DNA of 37,366 nt, from assembly GCA_001914535.1 (NCBI GenBank), contig MNCR01000124.1:1-37366 (forward strand), in the 5' to 3' direction. Positions 15,196-23,639 of this stretch are shown piece by piece. This DNA is from Candidatus Rokubacteria bacterium 13_2_20CM_69_15_1 (GTDB lineage: Bacteria > Methylomirabilota > Methylomirabilia > Rokubacteriales > CSP1-6). Each line of letters opens with the position of its first letter. The stretch's first letter is position 1. The position numbers and the translations under genes are program-made. Below the pieces are notes generated by a model. That model saw only the letters and a list, made by a program, of their open reading frames with translations. It was not told the DNA's origin and made no database searches.

Positions 15196-16311
15196 ATGGC
15201 GAAGCAAGGGTTCAGGGTCGCCGACTCCGACATGCACGTTCTCGAGCCCGCCGATCTCTGGCTCAACTACATCGAACCGCGGTTCAAGGCCCGAGCGCCC
15301 GTTGGGCGGACCGAGGTGCCGCGCGACGTCGCGATCGAGTGGGAAGGCAAGCGCATCCCGAACAACACGCCGCTCTCACGCCAGATGCTCCAGACGGTCC
15401 AGACCGGCCAGGCCGACCGGTACGCCCACGCCGAGCGCCGCGGCTACGACGCCGTCGCCCAACTCGAGGCGATGGATCGGGAGGGAATCGACGTCGCGGT
15501 GCTCTTTCCGAGCCGCGGGCTCTTCGCCCTCGCGGTGGACGGGATGGATCCCGAGCTCGCGGCCGCGATCGCGCGCGCGTACAACGACTGGCTCGCGCAG
15601 TTTTGCGCCGAGGACCCCGGGCGCCTGCTCGGCGCCGGCATGCTCCCGCCGCACGACGTCGGGGCGGCCGTCGCCGAGGCGCGCCGCACCGTGACCGAGT
15701 TCGGCTTCAAGGCGATGTTCATGCGCCCGAACCCGATCAACGCCCGCTACTGGCATCACGCGTACTACGACCCGCTGTGGGCCGAGCTCCAGCGCCTGGG
15801 CGTGCCGATCTGTTTCCACGAGGGCGGCTCGGGGGAGATGGAGCACATCGAGCAGACCGGCAAGCGGTTCGACAAGGGCATCATGGGCCACGTGGTGAGC
15901 CACTCGCTCGAGATGATGCAGGCGTGCGTCAGCATGTGCATGGGCGGCGTTCTCGAGCGCCACCCGCGCCTGCGCGTCGCCTTCCTCGAGGGCAACTGCG
16001 GCTGGGCGCCCTGGCTCCTCTGGCGGATGGACGAGCACGTCGAGTGGCGCGGCGCCGTCGAGTCGCCGGACCTCACGCGCCGGCCCAGCGAGTACTTCAG
16101 GCGCCAGTGCTGGGTCTCGATCGAGTGCGACGAGGAGCCGGGCATCCACGCGGCCGAGACGCTCGCGGACAACATCGTCTTCTCCACCGACTACCCGCAC
16201 GGCGACTCCAAGTACCCGCGGGCGACCGAGCAGTTCCTGCGGCTCCCGCTGCCCGAGGCGGCCGCACGCAAGATCCTCTGGGACAACTGGGCGCGGCTCT
16301 ACGAGTTCTGA
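15196..16311 (+). CDS. Amidohydrolase family protein (Amidohydro_2)
   Basis: A 371-residue cytoplasmic-looking metal hydrolase of the ACMSD-like Amidohydrolase_2 family. ATG 15196 follows GGAAGGGAGG; the ORF track start at 14983 overlaps the FmdB gene and is wrong. Motifs: 'DSDMHVLEP' (10-18) at the first strand, in which Asp/His replace the usual HxH; 'ICFHEGG' near residue 207 (His ligand); 'VVSHSLEMM' near 235; and 'FSTDYPHGDSKYP' near 330 (late Asp). It differs from the upstream amidohydrolase in having no export signal, so the pair may act in two compartments. Probable hydrolase or decarboxylase of an aromatic or amide substrate. Confidence 0.92.
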   Translation: MAKQGFRVADSDMHVLEPADLWLNYIEPRFKARAPVGRTEVPRDVAIEWEGKRIPNNTPLSRQMLQTVQTGQADRYAHAERRGYDAVAQLEAMDREGIDVAVLFPSRGLFALAVDGMDPELAAAIARAYNDWLAQFCAEDPGRLLGAGMLPPHDVGAAVAEARRTVTEFGFKAMFMRPNPINARYWHHAYYDPLWAELQRLGVPICFHEGGSGEMEHIEQTGKRFDKGIMGHVVSHSLEMMQACVSMCMGGVLERHPRLRVAFLEGNCGWAPWLLWRMDEHVEWRGAVESPDLTRRPSEYFRRQCWVSIECDEEPGIHAAETLADNIVFSTDYPHGDSKYPRATEQFLRLPLPEAAARKILWDNWARLYEF

Positions 16312-16366
16312 GCGCGTCGTGCCGGTCGGAGATCGCGATGCGCGACACGGGCTCTCTGAGCCGAGG

Positions 16367-17362
16367 ATGAGGGCGCCGGTGTGGATCGGGTCGAGAGGGC
16401 GCACGGCGCTGGTCGCGGTGTTCGCGGGTACGCTGCTGTTGGCGCCTCGCCCTCCGTCGAGCGCAGAGCGGGCTCCGCGCGTCCTGGTCGTCGGCCCGAT
16501 CGACGGCTACGGCGCGCTCGTCGGCGGCGTGTCGGAAGGGCTCCAGTCCGCCGGCTTCGCGGACGCGTCCCGGATCCGGATCGACACCCGAAACGCGCGC
16601 TCCGGCGACGAGGCCAAGGCCGCGATCGAAACGGCGGTCGGTGCGGGCGTCGACGCGATCCTCACCATCTTCGGGCCCTCGACCCAGGCGGCGCGCGCGG
16701 TGACGACGACGATCCCGATCGTCTTCTGCCCGGTGGCCGACCCGGTCGCCGCGAAGTTCGTCGCCTCGAACGAGGCTCCGGCGGGCAACCTGACGGGCGT
16801 CGCGAGTGCCGACGCCGAGGCGAGCCGGCGGCGGCTCGCCGCCTTCCGCCGGGTGCTGCCTGAGCTCAAGCGCCTGGCCGTGCTCTTTGACCCGGGTTTC
16901 CCGCCTGACCGCGTCCAGATGGCGAATCTGGAGCGGGTCGCTCCCTCGACCGGCGTCACGCTCGTCGCCCGAACGGTCGCCGACGAGAACGGAGCCGTCG
17001 CGGCGCTGCGAGGGCTCGGCCGGATCGACGTCGACGCGGTCTTTGTCCTCAAGGAAGCGCTTCTCCGACGCGCCGCAGCCGACGTCGGGGGCGCTGCGCT
17101 GGCGCAGAAGCTTCCGATCCTGGTCGGCGACCAGGACCTGGTGACGGCCCCGGGCGTGGTGGCCGCCGCCGGCCCGGATCAGCGGGAGCTCGGAAAGCGT
17201 TGCGGCCGGATGATGGCCAGGATCCTCAAGGGCGCCAAGCCAGCCGACCTCTCGGTCGAGCATCCGGTCTTCGAGCTCGGCATCAATCTCAAATCCGCTG
17301 CGAGCCTCGGGGTCGCCGTGCCCGAGGGGGCGCTCGAGCAGGCCGTCCGCGTGATCCGTTGA
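16367..17362 (+). CDS. TrpX-like ABC transporter substrate-binding protein (ABC_sub_bind)
   Basis: 331 residues from ATG 16367, chosen because it gives a clean signal peptide (hydrophobic stretch at about 13-25, cleavage near SSA); the ORF track start at 16319 is a GTG without this advantage. The fold is the TrpX/YtrF-like ABC_sub_bind family (PF04392 type): 'IPIVFCPVADPVAAKFV', 'NLTGVAS', 'LKRLAVLFDPGFP' and 'ELGKRCGRMMARILKGAKPADL' at the end. Such proteins normally sit with their own BPD permease and ATPase (TrpXYZ). Here the stop overlaps the TTG start of a DppC-type permease (TTGA), so the two are translated together, an unusual pairing. Confidence 0.88.
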   Translation: MRAPVWIGSRGRTALVAVFAGTLLLAPRPPSSAERAPRVLVVGPIDGYGALVGGVSEGLQSAGFADASRIRIDTRNARSGDEAKAAIETAVGAGVDAILTIFGPSTQAARAVTTTIPIVFCPVADPVAAKFVASNEAPAGNLTGVASADAEASRRRLAAFRRVLPELKRLAVLFDPGFPPDRVQMANLERVAPSTGVTLVARTVADENGAVAALRGLGRIDVDAVFVLKEALLRRAAADVGGAALAQKLPILVGDQDLVTAPGVVAAAGPDQRELGKRCGRMMARILKGAKPADLSVEHPVFELGINLKSAASLGVAVPEGALEQAVRVIR

Positions 17363-18216
17363 TCCTGGGCTCGGGACCCCGCATCCCTTGGGGCCGACAG
17401 CTTCGGCGCGTCCTGCGCAGCACCGTGGTGGTCATCGGCGGGCTCTTCGCGCTCCTGATCGTCGCCATGGCGCTCTTCGCCGGCTCTCTCGCACCGAGTC
17501 CGCCCGACGAGCCGGACTTCGATCGCATCGAGTCCGCGCCCAGGGCGGCGGCGCTCTTCGGCACCGACCGGTTCGGGCGGGACGTCCTGAGCCGGGTCAT
17601 CTATGGCTCGCGGATCTCCCTCTACGTCGCCCTGGTCTCGGTCGGGACCGCGATGGTCGCCGGCGGCGTGCTCGGGCTCGCCGGGGGGTACCTCGGCGGT
17701 GCCTGGGACAACGTCATCAACCGCGTGATGGACGTCTTCTTCAGCATCCCCGGCCTCCTCCTGGCGGTGGGCATCGCCGCGATGCGCGGCCCCGGCGTGA
17801 ACAGCGCCGTCATCGCGATCGCGATCGTCTATACGCCGCTCTTCACGCGCGTCATGCGCGCGCCGGTGCTCGCGGAGCGCGAGAAAGACTACGTCCAGGC
17901 GGTCCGGGCCCTCGGCGCGACGCGCCTGGCGGTGGCGCTCAAGCACGTCTTGCCCAACGTGATGTCCCCCTTCGTGGTCCAGGGGACGATCGCGTTTTCG
18001 CAGGCGATCCTGATCGAGGCGTCGCTGAGCTACCTCGGCCTCTCGGCCCAGCCGCCGACGCCCTCGTGGGGAAACATGCTCAACGAAGGGCGAACGTATC
18101 TCGAGACCGCTCCGTGGATCTCCGTGTTCCCTGGCATCGCGATCATGGTGAGCGTGCTCGCGTTCAACCTGATCGGCGACGGCCTGCGCGACATCCTCGA
18201 TCCGAACGTCCAGTGA
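17359..18216 (+). CDS. Peptide/nickel-type ABC transporter permease (DppC-like)
   Basis: 285 residues from a TTG overlapping the TrpX-like stop; the listed ORF start at 17200 lies inside that gene. One N-terminal membrane segment ('VVVIGGLFALLIVAMALFAG'), then 'LFGTDRFGRDVLSRVIYGSR', the signature of DppC/OppC proteins. The five-helix BPD domain follows, with the ATPase-contact (EAA) loop 'YVQAVRALGATRLAVALKHVLPN'. It forms the inner-membrane channel with the DppB-like protein encoded at 19783. The two permease genes are separated by the binding-protein gene, an inverted order compared with usual A-B-C operons. No ATPase gene is nearby. Confidence 0.92.
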   Translation: MILGSGPRIPWGRQLRRVLRSTVVVIGGLFALLIVAMALFAGSLAPSPPDEPDFDRIESAPRAAALFGTDRFGRDVLSRVIYGSRISLYVALVSVGTAMVAGGVLGLAGGYLGGAWDNVINRVMDVFFSIPGLLLAVGIAAMRGPGVNSAVIAIAIVYTPLFTRVMRAPVLAEREKDYVQAVRALGATRLAVALKHVLPNVMSPFVVQGTIAFSQAILIEASLSYLGLSAQPPTPSWGNMLNEGRTYLETAPWISVFPGIAIMVSVLAFNLIGDGLRDILDPNVQ

Positions 18217-18238
18217 ACGAGCCATAGGAGGTACGGCG

Positions 18239-19780
18239 ATGACGACCCCCGTGAGCCGCAGAGACCTTCTCCGGACCGGCGGCGCGGCCCTCGCCGCGCT
18301 CTCGGTCGGCGCGCCCGCGCACGCGCAGACGCCGAAGCTCGGCGGCACGTTCGTCTCGGCGCAGACGACGGAGGCGACGGGCCTCGACCCGCAGCTCGTC
18401 CCGGCGTTCTCGCGGAGCCGCCGCTCGCCCATGCTGTACAACCAGCTCGTCCGCTTCGACGCCGACATGAATCCGGTGCCGGAGCTGGCCGAGTCCTGGC
18501 GCGTGAGCCCGGACGGCCTCACGTGGGCGTTCAAGCTCCGCGAGGGCGTGCGCTTCCACGACGGCCAGGAGCTGACGTCCGCCGACGTCAAGTTCACGTT
18601 CGACCGGCTCTTCGAGAAGTCGCCCGGGAAGTCCGATTTCATCGCCGTCGACCGGGTCGAGCCGGCGGGCCGCTACGCGGTGAGGTTCGTGACGAAGGAG
18701 CCCTTCGCCGGGCTCCTCGCGGCCCTCGGCGGGTTCTGGGGCTTCATCATCAGCGAGGCCGGGATCACGAAGCACGGCGACCTCAACAAGGCCGCGCTCG
18801 GCACGGGCCCGTTCGTCTTGCAGGACTGGAAGGTCGAGCAGCAGATGGTGCTCACGCGCCACCCGCAGTACTTCAAGAAGGGGCTGCCCCGCGTCGACGA
18901 GGTGATCCTCCGGATCATCCCGGACGAGGCGAACATCGTCGCGGCGCTCCGCACGGGCCAGATCCACCACGCGTTCCTCGAGGACAACAAGAACTTCAAC
19001 CTCCTGAAGGACGAGAAGACGCTGACCGGCTATCGGAGCTCCCGTCTCGGCTACGACTTCCTCAACATCAACGCGAGCCGCGGGCCGTTGAAGGACGTCC
19101 GGGTGCGCCAGGCGATCAGCTGGGCCGTGGACCGGAGCCAGGTGCTGCGCGTCGCCGCCGCCGGGTTCGGCCGGCTCACGGCGCCCGCCACGGCGCCCAT
19201 GAGGCAGTGGCAGCTCCCCGAGGAGCAGTGGAAGCGCTACTACAAGCCCGACCTCGACCGCGCGCGGAGGCTCATGGCCGACGCGGGCCACGCGAGTGGC
19301 TTCACCGTGAAGCTCGGGGTCATCCCGACCTTCCCCACGATGGTCCTGGGCGCCCCCGTCGTCGCCGCCCAGCTCAAGAAGATCGGCGTCACCGCGGAGA
19401 TCGAGAACGTCGAGTACGCCGTGTGGATCAAACGCTGGCTCGCGAAGGACTTCGACCTGACGATGAACACGACTCCGGGCTACGCCGACCCGGACACGGC
19501 CTTCTTCCGCGCGCTCCATTCCACCAAGGGCCAGAACTGGAACAGCTGGAGCGTCCCCGAGCTCGACGGCCTCCTCGAGGAGGGGCGGCGGACGCTCGAC
19601 CCGAAGAAGCGCAAGGAGATCTACGATCGCGCCCAGATCCTGATCCTCGAGAACGTGCCGCACCTCTGGCTCTTCTCGGCCGACACGATCGACTTCACCC
19701 AGGCGTCCGTGAAGGGCTTCCAGCAGCATCCGACGACCCTCCTGTACGGCTTCGAGGGCGTCGCGCTCGACCGAGCCTGA
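18239..19780 (+). CDS. Peptide/nickel-type ABC transporter substrate-binding protein (SBP_bac_5)
   Basis: A 513-residue DppA/OppA-type binding protein. ATG 18239 follows AGGAGGT. A Tat-type signal is present ('SRRDLLRTGGAALAALSVG', cleaved near AHA). Family blocks: 'TTEATGLDPQL' near residue 45, 'RSPMLYNQLVRFD' near 65, 'LAESWRVSPDGLTWAFKLREGV' split around 95, and 'PLKDVRVRQAISWAVDRSQV' near 285. It delivers oligopeptides, opines or similar solutes to the DppC-like permease 22 bp upstream and the DppB-like permease 2 bp downstream. Its neighbour at 16367 is a second, unrelated binding protein. Confidence 0.93.
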   Translation: MTTPVSRRDLLRTGGAALAALSVGAPAHAQTPKLGGTFVSAQTTEATGLDPQLVPAFSRSRRSPMLYNQLVRFDADMNPVPELAESWRVSPDGLTWAFKLREGVRFHDGQELTSADVKFTFDRLFEKSPGKSDFIAVDRVEPAGRYAVRFVTKEPFAGLLAALGGFWGFIISEAGITKHGDLNKAALGTGPFVLQDWKVEQQMVLTRHPQYFKKGLPRVDEVILRIIPDEANIVAALRTGQIHHAFLEDNKNFNLLKDEKTLTGYRSSRLGYDFLNINASRGPLKDVRVRQAISWAVDRSQVLRVAAAGFGRLTAPATAPMRQWQLPEEQWKRYYKPDLDRARRLMADAGHASGFTVKLGVIPTFPTMVLGAPVVAAQLKKIGVTAEIENVEYAVWIKRWLAKDFDLTMNTTPGYADPDTAFFRALHSTKGQNWNSWSVPELDGLLEEGRRTLDPKKRKEIYDRAQILILENVPHLWLFSADTIDFTQASVKGFQQHPTTLLYGFEGVALDRA

Positions 19781-19782
19781 GC

Positions 19783-20736
19783 GTGGGGCGGTACTTCGTC
19801 GTGCGCGCGTACTCCATGGCCCTGACGCTCCTGGGGCTGACGGTCCTGATCTTTCTCATGCTGCGGCTGATCCCGGGGACCGTCGTCGAGCAGATGATCG
19901 GCGCCGATGCGGTCGTGAGCCCGGAGATGGTCGCCCAGCTGCGGCACTTCTTCGGCCTCGACCAGCCCTGGTGGGTTCAGTACTCGCGTTGGCTCGGGGG
20001 CCTCGTCCAGGGCGATCTGGGGACCTCGTGGCGGACGGGCAAGCCGGTCATCCGGCTGATCCTCGAGCGGTTGCCGGTCACCGTCGAGCTGACGCTGCTC
20101 GCGGTGGGGTGGGCACTCGCCCTCGGCATCGCCGCGGGCATCGTCTCCGCGGTCCGGCGCGACCGCGCGGTGGACAACGTCGTACGCGTCGGGGCGCTCC
20201 TCGGCCTCTCCGTCCCCGTCTTCTGGCAGGGGACGATGCTGATCCTCTTCTTCTCGATCTATCTCCGCTGGATGCCGCCCGTCGTCTGGGTGGACTTCCT
20301 CACCGACCCCCGGCGGAACCTGACGATCATGCTGCTCCCCGTCCTCTGCCTCGGCACCGCGAGCGCCGCCAACATCGCGCGTACGACGCGCGCCTGCATG
20401 CTCGACGTCCTGCGCTCGGAGTACATCCGCACGGCCGCGGCCAAGGGCCTGTCGCACCGGGCCGTCGTCCTCGGGCACGCGCTCAAGAACGCGCTCATCC
20501 CCATCGTCACGGTCGCCGGGCTCCAGATGGGGATCCTCCTCGGTGGCACCGTCGTCGTCGAGGAGGTCTTCACCCTGCCCGGCGTCGGGCGCCTCGTCCT
20601 CTGGTCGATCTATCAGCGTGACTACCCGCTCACCCAGTCCACCATCCTGTTCGTGGCGATCCTGTTCATGGCGATCAACCTCGCCGTCGACGTGCTGTAC
20701 GGATATCTCGATCCGCGGATCCGCTACGGCGACTGA
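19783..20736 (+). CDS. Peptide/nickel-type ABC transporter permease (DppB-like)
   Basis: 317 residues from GTG 19783, 2 bp after the binding-protein stop; the long listed ORF (18523) is an out-of-frame extension through that gene. Standard DppB layout: first membrane helix ('MALTLLGLTVLIFLMLRLIPG'), periplasmic 'FGLDQPWWVQYSRWLGG', 'GDLGTSW', and then the permease core with EAA loop 'YIRTAAAKGLSHRAVVLGHALKNALIP' and C-terminal 'LYGYLDPRIRYGD'. Partner of the DppC-like protein at 17359. The cluster ends here; no DppD/DppF ATPase follows. Confidence 0.93.
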   Translation: MGRYFVVRAYSMALTLLGLTVLIFLMLRLIPGTVVEQMIGADAVVSPEMVAQLRHFFGLDQPWWVQYSRWLGGLVQGDLGTSWRTGKPVIRLILERLPVTVELTLLAVGWALALGIAAGIVSAVRRDRAVDNVVRVGALLGLSVPVFWQGTMLILFFSIYLRWMPPVVWVDFLTDPRRNLTIMLLPVLCLGTASAANIARTTRACMLDVLRSEYIRTAAAKGLSHRAVVLGHALKNALIPIVTVAGLQMGILLGGTVVVEEVFTLPGVGRLVLWSIYQRDYPLTQSTILFVAILFMAINLAVDVLYGYLDPRIRYGD

Positions 20737-20753
20737 GGCCATGCCATGCCGCA

Positions 20754-20783
20754 CCGTCGCCCCGTCCAGTCGGAGGGCGGCGG
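20754..20783. terminator. Possible hairpin terminator between convergent genes
   Basis: CCGTCGCCC (20754-20762) pairs with GGGCGGCGG (20775-20783) through one G-T wobble and a 12-nt loop, in the 49-bp gap between the DppB-like gene and the convergent NTF2-like gene. No T-run. Weak evidence. Confidence 0.28.
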
Positions 20784-20785
20784 GT

Positions 20786-21157
20786 TCACGCGGTGCGGTT
20801 TTTGAAGTACGAGCTCTTGACCGCGATCTTGCCGTTCTGGAACGTGAAGATGTCGCAGCCGTTGACCTCGACCTTCTTGCCATCGGGGGTCGTGCCGGTG
20901 AAGGTCCACTCCGACACGCCGCGGTTGCCCGCGACGAAATGGCGCGCGTCAGCGAACGTTGCGTCCGGGAAAATCTTGAACACTCGGACGAACGCCTCGC
21001 GCACACGCTCGCGCCCCGCGTACCGCGTGCCGCAGACTTCTGGGCCCGCGGTGCTCTCGAAGACGCAGTCGTCGGACATGAAGGTCATCAGGACGTCGAC
21101 GTCGTGACGGTTCCAGCCGGTGCCAAAGAACGTCTCCAGGTCCTTGATCGTCATCAT
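20786..21157 (-). CDS. NTF2-like / SnoaL-type ester cyclase family protein
   Basis: 123 residues from ATG 21157 (or the adjacent ATG 21154), chosen because GAGGAGACC lies directly upstream; the ORF track's extra 60 residues are not needed by the fold. The cone-shaped NTF2-like fold is indicated by 'FFGTGWNRHDVDVLMTFMSD', 'DCVFEST', 'GRERVREAFVRVFKIFPDATF', 'EWTFTGTTPDGK' and 'VNGCDIFTFQNGKI'. The family includes SnoaL-like cyclases, isomerases and many unassigned proteins. Single gene, divergent from the aldo/keto reductase with a gap of about 160 bp. Confidence 0.85.
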   Translation of the reverse strand: MMTIKDLETFFGTGWNRHDVDVLMTFMSDDCVFESTAGPEVCGTRYAGRERVREAFVRVFKIFPDATFADARHFVAGNRGVSEWTFTGTTPDGKKVEVNGCDIFTFQNGKIAVKSSYFKNRTA

Positions 21158-21315
21158 GGTCTCCTCGCGCGTGAGGATCTGCCCGAAGAGGCGCTGAGTC
21201 AATTCCCCATACATCCACGAGGCCACCCGGCGCGGCACGATATATAGCGTCGGCTTTACGTCGGTTCGATGACGGAAACTGGTAGCCAGAGCGGTGACCA
21301 TGGCAGAATGACGCG

Positions 21316-22152
21316 ATGCCAGCGCATCCTCCTGCACCCGTTCCCGACTTCCTCTATGGCACCGCGTGGAAGGAGGACCGGACCCAGGCTCTCACCGAGC
21401 TCGCGCTGCGGATGGGCTTCCGGGGCATTGACACGGCGAACCAGCGGCGGCACTACGTCGAGGCCGGAGTGGGTCGGGGGCTCGCCGCCGCCTACCGCGC
21501 GGGGGTCGTCACGCGCGCGAATCTCTTCCTCCAGACGAAATTCACCTCCCGGCCCGGCCAGGACCACCGGCTGCCCTACGACCCCGAGGCCGACCTTTCC
21601 ACGCAGGTCGCGCAGTCGATGGCCAGTTCGCTCGAGCACCTCGGGACCGACTACGTCGACAGCTACGTGCTGCACGGGCCCGCCTCCGGCCACGGCTGGA
21701 CCGACGACGACGCCGAAGTCTGGGCCGCGATGGTGAAGGAGCGCGACGCTGGTCGCGCGCGGCTCCTCGGGGTGAGCAACGTCTCACTGCTCCACCTCGA
21801 GCAGATGGTGGCCGCCGGCGCCGAGACCCCCGCGTTCGTCCAGAACCGCTGCTTCGCCCGCCTCGGCTGGGACCGCGACGTTCGAGCGTTCTGCAGGGAT
21901 CGAACGATCGTCTACCAGGGCTTCTCGCTCCTCACCGCCAACCCGGAGGTGCTGCGCCACCCGCTGGTCGCGCGCCTTGCCGCGCGGGGCAAGGCCACAC
22001 CGGCCCAGGTCGTGTTCCGCTTCGCGCAGGCGGTCGGGATGCTGCCGCTGACCGGCACCTCCGACGCCGAGCACATGACGCAGGACCTGGCCAGCCGCGA
22101 GCTGGCGTTCTCAGTCGACGAGGTGCGGGCGATCGAGTCGCTGGCCGGTTGA
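21316..22152 (+). CDS. Aldo/keto reductase
   Basis: A 278-residue NADPH-dependent oxidoreductase of the AKR superfamily. The full catalytic tetrad can be placed: Asp39 ('RGIDTAN'), Tyr47 ('RRHYVE'), Lys75 ('LQTKF') and His120 ('DSYVLHGP'). Other AKR blocks are 'GVSNVSLLHLEQM' near residue 153 and 'LPLTGTSDAEHMTQDL' near 245, where the cofactor phosphate region lies. The usual 'DxAxxY' is 'DTANQRRHY', a slightly longer spacing. Substrate not predictable. Convergent with the hydrolase gene, 8 bp apart. Confidence 0.93.
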   Translation: MPAHPPAPVPDFLYGTAWKEDRTQALTELALRMGFRGIDTANQRRHYVEAGVGRGLAAAYRAGVVTRANLFLQTKFTSRPGQDHRLPYDPEADLSTQVAQSMASSLEHLGTDYVDSYVLHGPASGHGWTDDDAEVWAAMVKERDAGRARLLGVSNVSLLHLEQMVAAGAETPAFVQNRCFARLGWDRDVRAFCRDRTIVYQGFSLLTANPEVLRHPLVARLAARGKATPAQVVFRFAQAVGMLPLTGTSDAEHMTQDLASRELAFSVDEVRAIESLAG

Positions 22153-22160
22153 CGGAGCCG

Positions 22161-22976
22161 CTATCGTTCGCGACCGGAGGAAGGCATGAGGTGGCGCCGG
22201 AGAAACTCGCGTACCCGCTTCTCCGAATCGTCGTGAGCTCGGGGGTCGTAGGCAATGGTGGCGCCGCGCCCGCGCAGGGCCTGGGTCACGCGAACCGGCC
22301 GTCGGATGTGCGCCGCATCAAAACCGTGGTGCGCCCCGGCATAGACCACCGCCGTCACATCGTGTCCTTCCCGCCTCGCAGCCTCGGCGAGGGACCGACA
22401 TGCCTCGGCGGGCGTCCAGTCGTCTCTCTCTCCGAGAAGCATGAGCAGCGGGGACAACCCTCGATACGACGCGGTGTCGCCGCAGTACGGGTAGAACGCG
22501 ACAAGCGCTCGCAACCGGACGTCTCGATAGACCGGTTCGTAATTTGCGGCGCGGAGCACCGTCCAGCCCCCGTGCGACCAGCCGATCACGCCGATGCGAT
22601 CCTGGTCGATGCCGGGTAAGGTCGCCAGATACCGCGCAGCCGCGAACACATCGCTTGACCGGGGCCCGCCGCCGAAGACAGAACCATCCCCGCAGATGCT
22701 CGTGAATCCGCGCCCTCCGAAGCTGTCGAGGACGAGGGCCGCATAGCCTTCAGCTTGTAGCCACTGCGCCCACGCCAGGACGTTCCGGCCGATCCCGTTG
22801 CATCCGTGCAAGAGGATCAGCGCCGGGAAGGGCGCAGCTCCCTGCGGGACATAGAGATCTGCGGTCAGGGTCGCGGCGCTCGGGGACATGACGGGCACGC
22901 GGTGCGATGCGATAGGCCCGGCGCAGCCGGCCGCCAAGGTCGCAGAGAGACTGAGTGCTGCGATCGGTCGGTTCAT
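22161..22976 (-). CDS. Dienelactone-hydrolase-like alpha/beta hydrolase, lipoprotein
   Basis: 271 residues. The N-terminal hydrophobic segment ends in a lipobox LAAGC (Cys18), so it is probably a lipid-anchored periplasmic protein. Alpha/beta hydrolase features: oxyanion strand 'ALILLHGCNGIGRN' (52-65), nucleophile elbow 'GWSHGG' with Ser134 (true dienelactone hydrolases use Cys), acid residue in 'LGERDDWTP' (Asp185/186) and His in 'AGAHHGFD' (216/217). Such exported DLH-like proteins are carboxylesterases of unknown substrate. Monocistronic. Confidence 0.9.
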   Translation of the reverse strand: MNRPIAALSLSATLAAGCAGPIASHRVPVMSPSAATLTADLYVPQGAAPFPALILLHGCNGIGRNVLAWAQWLQAEGYAALVLDSFGGRGFTSICGDGSVFGGGPRSSDVFAAARYLATLPGIDQDRIGVIGWSHGGWTVLRAANYEPVYRDVRLRALVAFYPYCGDTASYRGLSPLLMLLGERDDWTPAEACRSLAEAARREGHDVTAVVYAGAHHGFDAAHIRRPVRVTQALRGRGATIAYDPRAHDDSEKRVREFLRRHLMPSSGRER

Positions 22977-23009
22977 CGTTCCGTGTGATGGCTGACCGCT
23001 AGGCCCGGC

Positions 23010-23489
23010 TCAATAGTAACGACGCAGCAGAACCCAGCTGACGGTCGCGCCAATCAGCATGCCCACCGTGACCTTCAGAATCAGATAGCTGTACGCCTGG
23101 AGGAGAGCGAAGTGCTCCGGCGCCATGCCCAGACGAATGCGATGCCAATCCGCGAGGGAGGGAAAGAGCGCGATGCCGATCACGACGGTGGTAAAGAGGA
23201 AGTGTCGGACCGTGAACGGCCGGGCCAGTCGCGTGACCGTTTCTGTCGTCATGATCGCAGCCACGACGCTCAGGAATAACCCCAGCCCGGCCAGGCGGCG
23301 TAACGAGGGACTGTCGAACGCGGAGAACACATCGAGCCATCGTGCCGAGCCTATCCCCCATGCCAGCAGGGCCGGCAGCGCGTCGTAGAAGAGAACATGT
23401 CCCGCGATGCGCACAGGCACGAGAAGCCTCGCCAACAGCTGGGAGCGCGCACCGTCGCGCGCCTCCTTAGGCTCGTCGCCATAACGCAT
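23010..23489 (-). CDS. Membrane protein of unknown function
   Basis: 159 residues from ATG 23489, preceded by GAGGAG at a good distance; the much longer listed ORF (to 24122) runs antisense through the TRAP binding-protein gene and is not believable there. A charged N-terminus ('MRYGDEPKEARDGARS') is followed by about four hydrophobic segments: near 25-45, 65-85 ('LAGLGLFLSVVAAIM'), 95-112 and 135-155 ('YLILKVTVGMLIGATVSWVLL'). I recognise no family. It is divergent from the TRAP operon with 150 bp between, and 33 bp from the upstream end of the hydrolase lipoprotein gene on the same strand. Confidence 0.7.
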   Translation of the reverse strand: MRYGDEPKEARDGARSQLLARLLVPVRIAGHVLFYDALPALLAWGIGSARWLDVFSAFDSPSLRRLAGLGLFLSVVAAIMTTETVTRLARPFTVRHFLFTTVVIGIALFPSLADWHRIRLGMAPEHFALLQAYSYLILKVTVGMLIGATVSWVLLRRYY

Positions 23490-23639
23490 CTGCGAACTCC
23501 TCTTGAGCGCGGCCCAATGCTTCCGGTGGATCCGATCGTAAGCTGGAGGGGCGCCACGTGCTAGGTATTCCGAAGGCCCGGGTGATCGGCTAGTATCAGC
23601 GGCCATGGCCCCAGCCCCGATCCGAGGGAGGAGACCTCG

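Noticed and set aside
21174-21202. TTGACT-N17-GATCCT ahead of the NTF2-like gene
   Set aside because: The predicted start of transcription would fall within about 10 nt of the start codon, leaving barely any ribosome site. Not convincing.
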